Below are positions 1 to 8,581 of a stretch of DNA of 64,000 bases, piece by piece (positions within the stretch are counted from its first letter, which is position 1; each line of letters opens with the position of its first letter). The position numbers were made by a program, and so were the translations under genes. The notes under the pieces were generated by a model, which was not told the DNA's origin, did not search any database, and saw only the letters and a list, made by a program, of their open reading frames with translations. The DNA is from Corynebacterium genitalium ATCC 33030 (GTDB taxonomy: Bacteria > Actinomycetota > Actinomycetes > Mycobacteriales > Mycobacteriaceae). The stretch lies in assembly GCF_000143825.1 (NCBI RefSeq), contig NZ_CM000961.1, positions 124,001 to 188,000 on the forward strand, in the 5' to 3' direction.

Positions 1-981
1 ACCCTCGTGCAGTCGCTTCAGGCAGGCAACTCCGACTACGACGTCATGGCCCTCGACGTTGTGTGGACCGCAGACTTCGCAGCGAACCAATGGCTCGTGC
101 CTTTGGAAGGCGACTTCGCAGTGGACACCTCCAAGCTGCTGCAGCCCACGGTGGAGTCCGCCACCTACAACGGCACCCTCTACGCACTGCCGCAGAACAC
201 CAATGGCCAGCTGCTGTTCCGCAACGTGGACAAGATCGACTCGAAGCCGGACACATTCGCCGACATCACCTCCGCCTGCGAGGCAGTTGAAGGTGACTGC
301 CTGACCACCCAGCTCAAGCAATACGAAGGCCTCACCGTGAACACGGTCGGCTTCATGAACGGCTGGGGCGGTGAGGTGCTCGACAGCAACGGCGAACCCA
401 CAGTTGAATCGGACGAAGCAAAGGCAGGCTTGGAAGCGCTGGTGAATGCCTACAAGGACGGCACAATCTCCAAGAACTCCACCTCCGCCACGGAAGAAGA
501 GACCAACATCGCCTTCACCGAAGGCACGACTGCTCTGGCCATCAACTGGCCGTACATGTACGCCAACGCCAAAGAAAACGGCATCAACTTCGAGGTCCAG
601 CCGCTCGTCGGCGCAGACGGAGTGGGCACGTCCACCCTGGGCGGCTACAACAACGGAATCAACGTCAACTCGCAGCACAAGGCCACCGCGCACGACTTCA
701 TCCAGTTCATCATCAACGAGGAAAACCAGCGCTCCTTCGCAGAAGCATCCTTCCCGCCGGTGCTGGCATCCGTCTACGACGACCCAGACCTTATTGAGCA
801 GCAACCCTACCTGCCTGCCCTGAAAGAATCCCTGGAGAACGCCAAGCCGCGACCGGTGTCCCCGTTCTACCCAGCCATCTCGAAGGCGATCCAGGACAAC
901 GCCTACGCCGCCCTGAACGGCAACAAGAACGTAGACGAAGCCACCAAGGACATGGCCGCAGCTATCAAGCAAGCACAGTAA
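1..981 (+). CDS. tusE: Trehalose-type ABC transporter substrate-binding protein, 3' part
   Basis: The frame is open from the first base, so the gene starts upstream of the window. The 326 visible residues are the two-lobe body of a family 1 extracellular sugar-binding protein; roughly the first 100 residues, with the signal peptide and lipobox, are missing. Typical segments are DYDVMALDVVWTADFA near the visible start, a Trp/Tyr-rich sugar-cleft stretch (INWPYMYANAKENG) and a closing helix ending in AAIKQAQ. The next two genes are permeases of the SugA/SugB (TusF/TusG) type, which makes this the LpqY/TusE subunit that captures trehalose outside the membrane. The ligand is inferred from the permeases; maltose import (MusE type) is the alternative. 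Confidence 0.8.
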   Translation, partial: TLVQSLQAGNSDYDVMALDVVWTADFAANQWLVPLEGDFAVDTSKLLQPTVESATYNGTLYALPQNTNGQLLFRNVDKIDSKPDTFADITSACEAVEGDCLTTQLKQYEGLTVNTVGFMNGWGGEVLDSNGEPTVESDEAKAGLEALVNAYKDGTISKNSTSATEEETNIAFTEGTTALAINWPYMYANAKENGINFEVQPLVGADGVGTSTLGGYNNGINVNSQHKATAHDFIQFIINEENQRSFAEASFPPVLASVYDDPDLIEQQPYLPALKESLENAKPRPVSPFYPAISKAIQDNAYAALNGNKNVDEATKDMAAAIKQAQ

Positions 982-1086
982 GAGTGTCCATGGGGCGTGC
1001 GGCTGTTCGCAGCGCGCACTGTCAACGTGACAGACAGCGCGGGCCTGCGTTGAGCCACGTTGACTTCGAATCAGCCCCCATAGACT

Positions 1087-1122
1087 AACGCCTGCAACGG
1101 ATTGCCCCCCGTTGCGGGCGTT
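1087..1122 (+). promoter_or_regulatory. Strong intercistronic hairpin between binding-protein and permease genes
   Basis: The arms 1087-1100 and 1109-1122 pair over 14 positions with one T/G wobble, around an 8-base loop. A pyrimidine-rich stretch follows (TTCTTCCTTCTC), not a true U-tract. It lies in the 189-base gap between the binding-protein stop and the first permease start. In sugar importers such structures stabilise the upstream message or attenuate downstream transcription, so the binding protein is made in excess. That role is inferred. Confidence 0.6.
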
Positions 1123-1170
1123 CGCCCGTTCTTCCTTCTCACCAGCCAACGCATGAAGGGTCATTCCCCG

Positions 1171-2331
1171 ATGAGCACCCCTATCAACGCTGAAGCCGCG
1201 TCGTCGACGACTACGCGGACGCCCGACCGAACCAGTTCCACCGCCGCGCCTGATCCGCGTCAGCGCCGCGGCCGCAGCAACTCCCCCGACGCACGGCGAG
1301 CATACCTGCTCATAGCGCCGGCAATGCTGTTTCTCGCCGTTGTCATCGGCTATCCGATTGTGCGGGCGATCTGGTTATCCTTCCAATCCAACCGGCACCT
1401 CGATCCAGCAACAGGAGTCTTCGTCGAAGGCGGATTCGCCGGGTTGGACAACTACCTCTACTGGATCAACAACCAATGCATGACTCCCTCCGGCACCGTC
1501 GGTGACTGCCCGCCGGGCGTGCTGTCCACCGACTTTTGGCCTGCCGTGGGTGTCACGTTGTTCTTCACCGTGGTCACCGTTTCGCTCGAAGTCGTGCTGG
1601 GCATGATCATGGCGCTGATCATGAACCACCCCTCCCGGATCCGCTCCCTGATTCGCGCGGCAGTGCTCATTCCGTGGGCCATTCCTACCGCAGTGACCGC
1701 ACAGCTATGGAAGTTCATGTTCGCTCCCAACGGTCTGGTGAACTCGCTGCTTGGACAATCCATCGCGTGGACAACGGACCCCTGGGCGGCACGTGTCGCT
1801 GTGATCATCGCCGACGTGTGGAAAACAACCCCCTTCGTCGCCCTGTTGATCCTAGCGGGGCTGCAAATGGTGCCCAAGGATGTATACGAAGCAGCACACG
1901 TAGACGGAGCCTCTGCGTGGCAAGCATTCACCCGCATCACTCTCCCCTTAGTGCGCCCGACACTCATGGTGGCTGTGCTCTTCCGCACGCTCGATGCCCT
2001 GCGCATGTACGACCTGCCAGTGATCATGATCTCTGACTCGTCCAACTCCCCCACCGCCACGATCTCCCAGCTCGTGGTCGAGGACATGCGGCAGAGCAAC
2101 TTCAACTCGGCCGCCGCGTTGTCCACGTTGATCTTCCTGCTCATCTTCGCAGTGGCGTTCATCATGATCCGCTTCCTCGGTGCAGATGTAGGTGGGGATG
2201 CTGACGGGGGCAGCAAGACCGACAAGCAACGCGCACGCCGTCAGCGCCGCTCCCGCGCAGCCAGCAAGAAAGACTCGGCCGGAGCACCTGCCGACGCACA
2301 CAACGCAGTGGAACGGGAGCAAGCACGATGA
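1171..2331 (+). CDS. tusF: Trehalose-type ABC transporter permease (SugA/MalF family)
   Basis: This 386-residue inner-membrane subunit helps form the sugar channel. A hydrophilic Ser/Thr/Arg-rich leader of about 45 residues precedes the first membrane helix, and about six helices follow. The ABC-contacting EAA loop is clear (VYEAAHVDGASAWQAF then ITLP). The C-terminus is an unusually basic tail (KQRARRQRRSR). I chose ATG 1171 because GAAGGG sits ten bases upstream; in-frame ATG 1153 and an earlier start at 1102 have no such site. The stop overlaps the next start by four bases (ATGA), so translation is probably coupled. No ATPase gene for the system is in the window. Confidence 0.82.
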   Translation: MSTPINAEAASSTTTRTPDRTSSTAAPDPRQRRGRSNSPDARRAYLLIAPAMLFLAVVIGYPIVRAIWLSFQSNRHLDPATGVFVEGGFAGLDNYLYWINNQCMTPSGTVGDCPPGVLSTDFWPAVGVTLFFTVVTVSLEVVLGMIMALIMNHPSRIRSLIRAAVLIPWAIPTAVTAQLWKFMFAPNGLVNSLLGQSIAWTTDPWAARVAVIIADVWKTTPFVALLILAGLQMVPKDVYEAAHVDGASAWQAFTRITLPLVRPTLMVAVLFRTLDALRMYDLPVIMISDSSNSPTATISQLVVEDMRQSNFNSAAALSTLIFLLIFAVAFIMIRFLGADVGGDADGGSKTDKQRARRQRRSRAASKKDSAGAPADAHNAVEREQAR

Positions 2332-3149
2332 AGAAAATCGGACACTACATTGGCGTGGCCTTCATTCTGCTGTGGGGCCTAGCGCCGTTCTACTGGATGC
2401 TGGTCACCGCACTGCGGGACAAGCAATTCACCTTTGACACCACCCCATGGCCCACGCACGTCACGTTGGACAACTTCCGGGATGCGCTGGTCACGGACAA
2501 AGGCAACGATTTTCTTGGCGCAATCGGCAACTCGCTGATCATTTCACTCACGACGACAGCACTTGCTGTCGCTGTGGGTGTCTTCACCGGCTACGCCCTA
2601 GCCCGGCTGAACTTTCCCGGCAAAGGCATTGTCACCGGTATCATTCTGGCCGCGTCGATGTTCCCTGGAATCGCGCTTGTCACCCCGCTTTTCCAGCTCT
2701 TCAGTGACATTGGCTGGATTGGCACGTACCGCGCAATGATCATCCCGAACATTTCTTTCGCGTTGCCGTTGACGGTGTACACGCTCATCGCGTTCTTCCG
2801 GCAGTTGCCGTGGGAGCTGGAAGAAGCCGCCCGCGTCGATGGGGCAACGCGCGCCCAGGCGTTCCGCCTCGTGCTCTTGCCCTTGGCGGCGCCCGGGATT
2901 TTCACCACCGCGATCATCGCGTTCATTGCGACGTGGAACGAGTTCATGCTGTCACGCCAGCTGTCCACCGAGGCCACCGAACCGGTGACTGTGGCCATCG
3001 CCCGTTTCGCTGGCCCGAGCGCATTCGAGTACCCGTATGCCTCGATCATGGCGGCGGGTTCGCTGGTCACCGTGCCGCTGATCATCATGGTGCTGATTTT
3101 CCAGCGGCGCATCATCTCCGGGCTGACCGCCGGCGGTGTCAAGGGGTAG
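2328..3149 (+). CDS. tusG: Trehalose-type ABC transporter permease (SugB/MalG family)
   Basis: The second channel subunit has 273 residues and six predicted membrane helices. The EAA loop reads LEEAARVDGATRAQAF followed by LLPL. The C-terminal LIFQRRIISGLTAGGVKG is very close to the end of mycobacterial SugB as I remember it (LIFQRRIVAGLTSGAVKG), which is the main reason for preferring trehalose over maltose as substrate. The start overlaps the stop of the upstream permease (ATGA). An acetyltransferase gene follows after 46 bases. The energising ATPase (MsiK/SugC type) must be encoded outside this window. Confidence 0.82.
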   Translation: MKKIGHYIGVAFILLWGLAPFYWMLVTALRDKQFTFDTTPWPTHVTLDNFRDALVTDKGNDFLGAIGNSLIISLTTTALAVAVGVFTGYALARLNFPGKGIVTGIILAASMFPGIALVTPLFQLFSDIGWIGTYRAMIIPNISFALPLTVYTLIAFFRQLPWELEEAARVDGATRAQAFRLVLLPLAAPGIFTTAIIAFIATWNEFMLSRQLSTEATEPVTVAIARFAGPSAFEYPYASIMAAGSLVTVPLIIMVLIFQRRIISGLTAGGVKG

Positions 3150-3195
3150 ACATGAGAGAAGAAATCCACGGCCAACAACGTCAGCGGAGGTAACC

Positions 3196-3672
3196 ATGAA
3201 ATTCACGCTTGTTCCCGCCACCGAGTCCGACCGCACGTACTTGCGCCGGCTCGACTACCTTGCCGACGTCTTCGGCGACGAGTCGCACCGCCGCCACGGA
3301 AGCGTCCAAAGCGCCGAAGAGTACGTGGGCAAGTGGTCCCCCGAGCACGACGGCGGCTTCATCGCCTACGACGACGAACTCGTCCCCGCCGGCGGCGTGT
3401 GGCTGCGCTATTGGAAGCCCGGCGAGGACTACTCCGAAGCCAACCTGGGCCCCGACATTCCTGAGCTAGCCATCGCCGTGGAGAACCGCTCCCACGGCCA
3501 CCGGCTGGGCCGCATCTTGCTGCAGGCCGCGTGCGACCTCGCCGCCGAGCACCACGCCCGCACCATTGCGCTGCACGTCGAGCCCGGCAACGACCGCGCC
3601 CGCCAGGTCTACGAAGATTTTGGTTTCGTGCAGTCGGACCACCACCCGGAAGTGATGGTCAAGCAGCTCTAG
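3196..3672 (+). CDS. GNAT family N-acetyltransferase
   Basis: This 158-residue protein has the Gcn5-related acetyltransferase fold. The acetyl-CoA pyrophosphate loop is at NRSHGHRLGRILL, followed by the late family segment NDRARQVYEDFGF. These enzymes move an acetyl group from acetyl-CoA to an amine; the acceptor cannot be read from sequence. ATG 3196 is preferred over an upstream in-frame extension because GCGGAGG lies just before it. It starts 46 bases after the importer permease on the same strand, so it may be read through from that operon, but nothing ties it to sugar uptake. Confidence 0.8.
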   Translation: MKFTLVPATESDRTYLRRLDYLADVFGDESHRRHGSVQSAEEYVGKWSPEHDGGFIAYDDELVPAGGVWLRYWKPGEDYSEANLGPDIPELAIAVENRSHGHRLGRILLQAACDLAAEHHARTIALHVEPGNDRARQVYEDFGFVQSDHHPEVMVKQL

Positions 3673-3862
3673 AGGCGCTCTAAACCCCCAAACCCTTATT
3701 AGACCTCCGCGGGGCAGTTTCGGTTCCCTGCGGGCCAAAAAAGTTCGCGGGATGTGGATAACTTTCCGCAGGTCCTGGGACTTTTGTTTGCCGCGTTGTG
3801 CGCTTTCCACAGCTTGGCGCTAGGCCTTTCCTTCCCGGTGGAGCTGGGTTAGCGTCCGAGAC

Positions 3863-4972
3863 ATGAGCCAATCCAGCCCGCTTCTTGAGCTCCTCACCGG
3901 CATCGGCCTCGAGGACCTCTCCAGCTTCAACCGCGCCGCGTTCCTCGCCGCCGGCCTGTCGCCTGCCAGGGTGACGGAGCTGCACCTCGTCCACGCCGCG
4001 TACTATGGCACCACCGCCACCCCCGAGACGGTCACGGCTGCGGTCGAATCGGGTGTGTGCATCGACATGCTCGCCCAGATCGAGCGCTGCATCCGCCACA
4101 TCGCCTCCGACAGCGCCCGCGCGCGTTATCGCCTGGCGCTTATCGACGCCGCCGCCACCACAGCCACCACCTGCGCCTCCCTCGCGCGTTACGCCAAGAC
4201 CATCGTCCCCGCCAAGGAGGCAAAGCCGGTCAAGGGGGCGCACTTCGGCCTGTCGCGCAATGGCCTGCGCACGTCGATCATCACTGCTGACGAGCACGTC
4301 ATGGCCGACCTGGAGGCGTCGCTACGCGGCAGCATCAACCGTGACAAGCCTGCCGCGCCGCAGATGGCCGCCGCCTTCGAAGACCTGATGCGCTCCGGGG
4401 CTGGGGTGCCTGCCGCTGCTCCCCGGCCGCTCGTCCTCGTCCCGGCGCCGGAGCTCGCGCGCGTTATCGCCGGCGACGGTGATGATGTTGTCCTGGGCTT
4501 GAGCGACGGCACCACGATGAGCGGCGCGGACTTTGTGAACCGGTTCCTCGCGGGCCCTGCCTACGGTATCGAGGCCGCACTGTTCCACCCCACCAAGGGG
4601 CCGCTGAACCACTACCGGGACAAACGCTTCGCCAGCGAAAAGCAGCGCACCCTGGCCAAGGCCACCCAACCGATCTGCGCAAGCCCCGACTGCCGCCGGC
4701 CCGCCGACCACTGCGAAATCCACCACGCGCAAGCCTGGAAGAACGGCGGCCTGACCAATATGGACAATCTGACGGTCCTGTGCGAGTACCACAACCGCGT
4801 TAACGACGACGATGACCACATTCGCAAACGCGGCCGCATCGAAATCCGCAACGCCCGCCACGTCTGGGTCTCCCCCACCGGTTACCCGCGGACCAACACC
4901 CGCCACCCGTTCGGCGCGATGCACACGCTCTTCGGCCACTGGAGGAAGCGGCCCGCGACTGCCACCAGTTAG
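3863..4972 (+). CDS. HNH endonuclease domain protein (DUF222/13E12-repeat type)
   Basis: A helical DUF222-like region fills about the first 240 residues of this 369-residue protein. A C-terminal HNH nuclease module follows: a zinc pair CASPDC near residue 272, the HNH core CEIHHAQAWKNGG, an Asn in the NMDNLTVL turn, and a second metal pair CEYH. The family is abundant and multicopy in actinobacteria; mycobacterial members are called 13E12 repeat proteins. DNA cleavage is expected from the intact HNH residues, but the biological role is unsettled. I see no flanking repeats that would mark it as mobile. No strong ribosome site precedes ATG 3863. Confidence 0.78.
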   Translation: MSQSSPLLELLTGIGLEDLSSFNRAAFLAAGLSPARVTELHLVHAAYYGTTATPETVTAAVESGVCIDMLAQIERCIRHIASDSARARYRLALIDAAATTATTCASLARYAKTIVPAKEAKPVKGAHFGLSRNGLRTSIITADEHVMADLEASLRGSINRDKPAAPQMAAAFEDLMRSGAGVPAAAPRPLVLVPAPELARVIAGDGDDVVLGLSDGTTMSGADFVNRFLAGPAYGIEAALFHPTKGPLNHYRDKRFASEKQRTLAKATQPICASPDCRRPADHCEIHHAQAWKNGGLTNMDNLTVLCEYHNRVNDDDDHIRKRGRIEIRNARHVWVSPTGYPRTNTRHPFGAMHTLFGHWRKRPATATS

Positions 4973-5106
4973 CCCGGCAAAGAAACGCGGCCGCCGCCCG
5001 CAACACTTGACACTTGCCGTATCACGCGAACGCACTGCTGCCGAAAACACCGAAACCCGTCCCGCGCATGCGGCAGACGGGCTAGTCGGCGTGCCTGACA
5101 GAAGAG

Positions 5107-5748
5107 TTAAGCGAAGGATGGGGTGTGCTCGTCCATCTCGAAGACCTCGTCGGTGGTGGAGATGAGCGAGCGGTCATGGGTGACAAACCCGCAGGCGACG
5201 CCATGCTCGTCGACAAGCCGGCGCAGCAGGGCGACGATCTCATGGGAGCGGTCGGAATCGAGGGCGGCAGTCGGCTCGTCGGCCAGGATGAGCTCCGGGG
5301 AGCCCATCAAGGCCCGCGCGATGCCGACGCGCTGGCGCTGGCCACCCGAGAGCGCCTGCATGTCGCGGTCGCCGAGACCGTCGAGACCGACGGTGGCCAG
5401 CAGCTCATCCGCGCGGTCCTTACGGGGTTTGATGCCGCGGATGTGATCAGTGACCAGCAGCTGGTCGCGGACGTTGAGGGCGCTAATCAGGTTGGCCTGC
5501 TGGAAGATCATGCCCATGTGGTCGCGTCGCACAGCGTCGTTGACCTCACGGCCGTTCAGGGTGGCGGTGCCGGAGTCCGGGGTGATAAGGCCGGCGGCGA
5601 TGGACAGCAGAGTGGACTTGCCGGAGCCGGATTCGCCGACGATGAAGGTGAGCTGGCCCGGTTGCGCGGTGAAGTTGATGTTGTCCAGGACGGTGCGGCG
5701 CTCTTCGCCGTCCTGGAAGGACACGGTGACGTTGGTGAGTTCGAGCAT
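5107..5748 (-). CDS. hrtA: Heme exporter ATP-binding protein HrtA
   Basis: This is a complete 213-residue ABC ATPase of the MacB/LolD class: Walker A GESGSGKST, Q-loop at MIFQQANLI, signature LSGGQRQRV, Walker B LILADEPTAALD and switch His in VTHD. The open frame runs further upstream into the permease gene, but the start MLELTNV at 5748 is where family homology begins, and it overlaps the permease stop (TAATG). With HrtB it forms an efflux pump that clears toxic heme from the membrane. Assignment rests on the gene order hrtBA facing a LuxR-type two-component pair, as in C. glutamicum and C. diphtheriae. Confidence 0.85.
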   Translation of the reverse strand: MLELTNVTVSFQDGEERRTVLDNINFTAQPGQLTFIVGESGSGKSTLLSIAAGLITPDSGTATLNGREVNDAVRRDHMGMIFQQANLISALNVRDQLLVTDHIRGIKPRKDRADELLATVGLDGLGDRDMQALSGGQRQRVGIARALMGSPELILADEPTAALDSDRSHEIVALLRRLVDEHGVACGFVTHDRSLISTTDEVFEMDEHTPSFA

Positions 5749-6728
5749 TATGCGACACCTCCGAGTGCGCTTTGGGGGTTGACTTTGGTAATCGAGCGGG
5801 TGGCCACCAGGGCGCCGGCCATGCCTAGGAGCCACACGGCAACCGGGGGCACACCGATCACGGACGCCGACAGGGTGAACGGCGCGGTGCCGGCCATGGC
5901 CAGGCCGATGCTGAAGGCCGCCAGCCCACCGATGAGCACGCCGACGAGCAGCAGCACAGCCGACTGGCCGAGCGCGTCTTTGAGCAAGTACGTGTTGGAG
6001 GCGCCGATGGCCTTCAAGATGGCCAGGTCGCGGGTGCGCTGCATCGTCCACACGGTGAGGAAGGCGATGATGACCAGCGCGGCGATGGCGTAGAGGAAGC
6101 CCTGGATCATCTTCAGCGAGCCCTGCTCGGAGGAGTACGCCGCCAAGCCTTGGAAGGATTCTTTGAGGGACACGCCGTCGGCGCGGTCGGGGTCGTTGGA
6201 CAGCAGCACGGTGCCGTCGGCGTCGGTGTGGAAGGCTTCCTGCCAGGTCTCGGTGGGCACCCACAGCACCGGGGTGTGGGAGAAGTGGAGGTCCGCGGTC
6301 ACGGCGTCGACGGTGGTGGTGGCGGACCCGAGGCGCAGGGCGTCGTCACGCGAAAGGCCGAGCGACTCCGAGGCGACCGCACCGTCGCCCAGGACCTCTC
6401 CCCCGGGCAACGTGGTGCCGCGCGGCAGGGAGAGCACGGCGACGGATTCTTCGTCGCCGCCGTCGACCTGCATAAGGGTCTGACCCGTGCCGAGCGGTTC
6501 CGTGCCCGCCTCCGCCTCAACGCGCGAGGTGGTGAACGACGGCTCGGACGGATCCTCGAAAACGACGGACTGCGGTGCAAGCGCCTCGAGCGCGGACGTG
6601 TTCTGCTTGCCCAGGCCCGACGTCAGCCCGGTGAGCACAGCGACGAGCAGGGTGATCAACGCGACGGCGCCCACGATGAGCCCGAAGCGCCCCTTTGCTT
6701 TCCTGATTTCTCTGATTCCCACGAACAT
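5748..6728 (-). CDS. hrtB: Heme exporter permease HrtB (FtsX/MacB-type)
   Basis: This 326-residue permease has the MacB topology: one N-terminal membrane helix (about residues 16-40), an extracytoplasmic domain of about 170 residues, then three C-terminal helices. The opening MFVGIREIRKAKGRFGLI and the following GLGKQNTSALEALAP closely match corynebacterial HrtB as I recall it. It forms the membrane part of the heme efflux pump with HrtA, whose gene overlaps its stop by one base. Transcription diverges from chrS across an 81-base gap holding a 16-bp palindrome, consistent with heme-induced control by ChrA. Confidence 0.84.
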   Translation of the reverse strand: MFVGIREIRKAKGRFGLIVGAVALITLLVAVLTGLTSGLGKQNTSALEALAPQSVVFEDPSEPSFTTSRVEAEAGTEPLGTGQTLMQVDGGDEESVAVLSLPRGTTLPGGEVLGDGAVASESLGLSRDDALRLGSATTTVDAVTADLHFSHTPVLWVPTETWQEAFHTDADGTVLLSNDPDRADGVSLKESFQGLAAYSSEQGSLKMIQGFLYAIAALVIIAFLTVWTMQRTRDLAILKAIGASNTYLLKDALGQSAVLLLVGVLIGGLAAFSIGLAMAGTAPFTLSASVIGVPPVAVWLLGMAGALVATRSITKVNPQSALGGVA

Positions 6729-6787
6729 GCCTCAATTGTGGCGTTGACCTGCACGACTAGACATCGGGCGGGTGGTTGAAAACGCGG

Positions 6788-6803
6788 TCAACCGATCGGT
6801 TGA
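6788..6803. promoter_or_regulatory. Perfect 16-bp palindrome, candidate ChrA operator
   Basis: TCAACCGATCGGTTGA is perfectly self-complementary and contains CAAC-N6-GTTG. From memory, ChrA of C. glutamicum binds CAAC-CGAAAG-GTTG in the hrtBA promoter. It lies between the divergent starts of hrtB and chrS, the expected place. It also sits directly before the first possible chrS ATG (6810), which favours the later start at 6840. Confidence 0.75.
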
Positions 6804-6839
6804 TCAAGCATGCACCAGCAAGCGGATAGGGTGGCGCGC

Positions 6840-7985
6840 ATGACGTCGCACCGGATTCTGGCCACCTTGCGCGTGAGCTTGCACGTGTTGGTGGCTGTGC
6901 TGTTGGTTGTCGGTCTCGCAGGTACGCGGGACTGGCTCACTGTCGCTGCCGCGGGCACATTCGCGGCTGTGTATTTGTTCGGCACGGTGCACCAGAACCG
7001 CGGTGGCGCGTACACGCAGGCGCAGGCGGCGGTGTGGCTGGCGGTGGTCATTGCGGTGTGGGTGGCGCTGGCGTTGCTGTCGCCGTCGTTCGTGTGGCTG
7101 GAGTTCCCACTGGTGATGGTGGCGTGCTTTGTGCTGCCGACGTGGTGGGGCATCGCCGTGACGGCGGGGTTGTTGGCGTTCACGCTGTCGGTGACGGTCC
7201 CGGCGAACGGGGTGGGCGGGTTGATCGGCCCGACGATCGGCACGGTGTTGGCGGTCGGCATCGTGCACGCGTACCGCGCGCTGCGTGCGGAGGCGGAGCA
7301 TTACCGCCAGGTCGCCGCGGATCTTCGCGCCGCGCAGTTGGAGCTCGCCGCCGCCGAGCACGAGGCAGGACGTGCGGAGGAACGCGCGCGCCTGGCGCGC
7401 GAGGTCCACGACACCATGGCGCAGGGGTTGAGTTCGATCGTGCTGCTCGCCCGCTCGCTGGACAAGCAGCTTAGCGACGCCCCCTCCCGCGACACCCTCG
7501 CCATCATCCACGACACAGCTGCCGACAATTTGGCGGAGGCCCGCCGTTTCGTCACCGGCAACTCGGCAGGCGGCACTGGGGCTGGCGTGGGGGCGGTAAG
7601 TGGCCCTGGTGCCGGGGAAACGCTGACCGCGCGCATCGAGCGTCTCGCCCGCTCCGCTGAAGCCCGCCAGAAGGCTCTCGGCACTCCCCTGGAGGTCCGC
7701 GTGAACGCGGTCGACCTGCCGGAGCCGGTTGCGTCGGTGGTGGAGCGGGTTGTGAGGGAGGGGCTAAGTAACGTCGTCAAGCATGCGGGGGCGACGCTGG
7801 CGGTGGTGACGGTGGATAAGCTGGGGGCGCACGCGACCGTCGACATCTACGACAATGGCCGCGGCATCACCGGGCCGGAAGGCTACGGGCTGAAAGGGCT
7901 GCGGGCGCGTGTGGAAGAAGCCGGCGGCGACCTCACCGTCGAAGGCAACGTGCTCGCAGCATCGCTGCCGCTGGAAGGAGCCTAA
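6840..7985 (+). CDS. chrS: Heme-responsive sensor histidine kinase ChrS
   Basis: A membrane sensor of about 140 residues (five or six helices) leads into a HisKA_3 dimerisation helix with the phospho-acceptor in REVHDTM (His190 counted from ATG 6840). The HATPase domain follows with an N-box (SNVVKHAG), G1 DNGRGI and G2 GYGLKGL. It should sense heme at the membrane and phosphorylate the response regulator, whose start overlaps its stop (TAATG). ATG 6810 would add ten residues, but it directly abuts the palindromic operator, and AGGGTGG precedes 6840; the choice is not certain. The divergent hrtBA pair identifies the system. Confidence 0.83.
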   Translation: MTSHRILATLRVSLHVLVAVLLVVGLAGTRDWLTVAAAGTFAAVYLFGTVHQNRGGAYTQAQAAVWLAVVIAVWVALALLSPSFVWLEFPLVMVACFVLPTWWGIAVTAGLLAFTLSVTVPANGVGGLIGPTIGTVLAVGIVHAYRALRAEAEHYRQVAADLRAAQLELAAAEHEAGRAEERARLAREVHDTMAQGLSSIVLLARSLDKQLSDAPSRDTLAIIHDTAADNLAEARRFVTGNSAGGTGAGVGAVSGPGAGETLTARIERLARSAEARQKALGTPLEVRVNAVDLPEPVASVVERVVREGLSNVVKHAGATLAVVTVDKLGAHATVDIYDNGRGITGPEGYGLKGLRARVEEAGGDLTVEGNVLAASLPLEGA

Positions 7986-8581
7986 TGCGCGTCATGCTTA
8001 TCGACGACCACCCCGTCGTCCGCGCCGGCCTGCGCGCCGTACTGAACTCATTCGGCGACATTGACGTCGTCGCCGAGGCTTCCGACGGCACGGCCGAGGT
8101 CCCGGCGGACGTCGATGTGGTGGTCAGCGACATCCAGATGCCCGGCGTCGACGGGATCGAACTGACCCGCCGGCTCGTGGCTGAGGGCGGGCCGCCGGTG
8201 CTCATCTTGACCACGTATGACACCCAGGCGGACGTCGTTGCGGCCATGGAAGCCGGCGCGATGGGTTACCTGCTTAAAGACGCGCCGGAGGACGAGCTGC
8301 ACGACGCCGTCGTCGCCGCCGCCCAGCGCGAGCGCACCCTGTCCCCGCAGGTCGCCAACACGCTCGCCGAGCGGGTGCTCAAGCCGGACGAGGCGCTATC
8401 CGGCCGTGAGATCGAACTACTCAAAGCCCTGCAGACCGGCATGTCCAACCGAGAAATCGCCGAGGCCTTGTTCATCTCCCAGGCGACGGTGAAGACTCAC
8501 CTGATCCACATCTATGCGAAGTTGGGCGTGGATAACCGCACGGCGGCCGTCGATAAGGCGCGGGAGCGCAGAATCATCTAG
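7985..8581 (+). CDS. chrA: LuxR-family response regulator ChrA
   Basis: This 198-residue NarL/LuxR-type regulator has a receiver domain with phospho-acceptor Asp49 (SDIQMPG), the acidic pair DD at residues 7-8 and the conserved Lys in YLLKDAPEDEL. A C-terminal LuxR helix-turn-helix follows (LSGREIELL through ATVKTHL). Phosphorylated ChrA is known to activate hrtBA and repress its own operon in corynebacteria. The CAAC-N6-GTTG palindrome upstream of chrS is its probable site. Its stop overlaps the stop of the convergent pyc gene, leaving no room for a terminator. Confidence 0.85.
   Translation: MRVMLIDDHPVVRAGLRAVLNSFGDIDVVAEASDGTAEVPADVDVVVSDIQMPGVDGIELTRRLVAEGGPPVLILTTYDTQADVVAAMEAGAMGYLLKDAPEDELHDAVVAAAQRERTLSPQVANTLAERVLKPDEALSGREIELLKALQTGMSNREIAEALFISQATVKTHLIHIYAKLGVDNRTAAVDKARERRII

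Noticed and set aside
5749..6264. N-terminal extension of hrtA overlapping hrtB
   Set aside because: The extension is frame-shadow of hrtB; ABC homology begins at MLELTNV and a TAATG junction marks the start.
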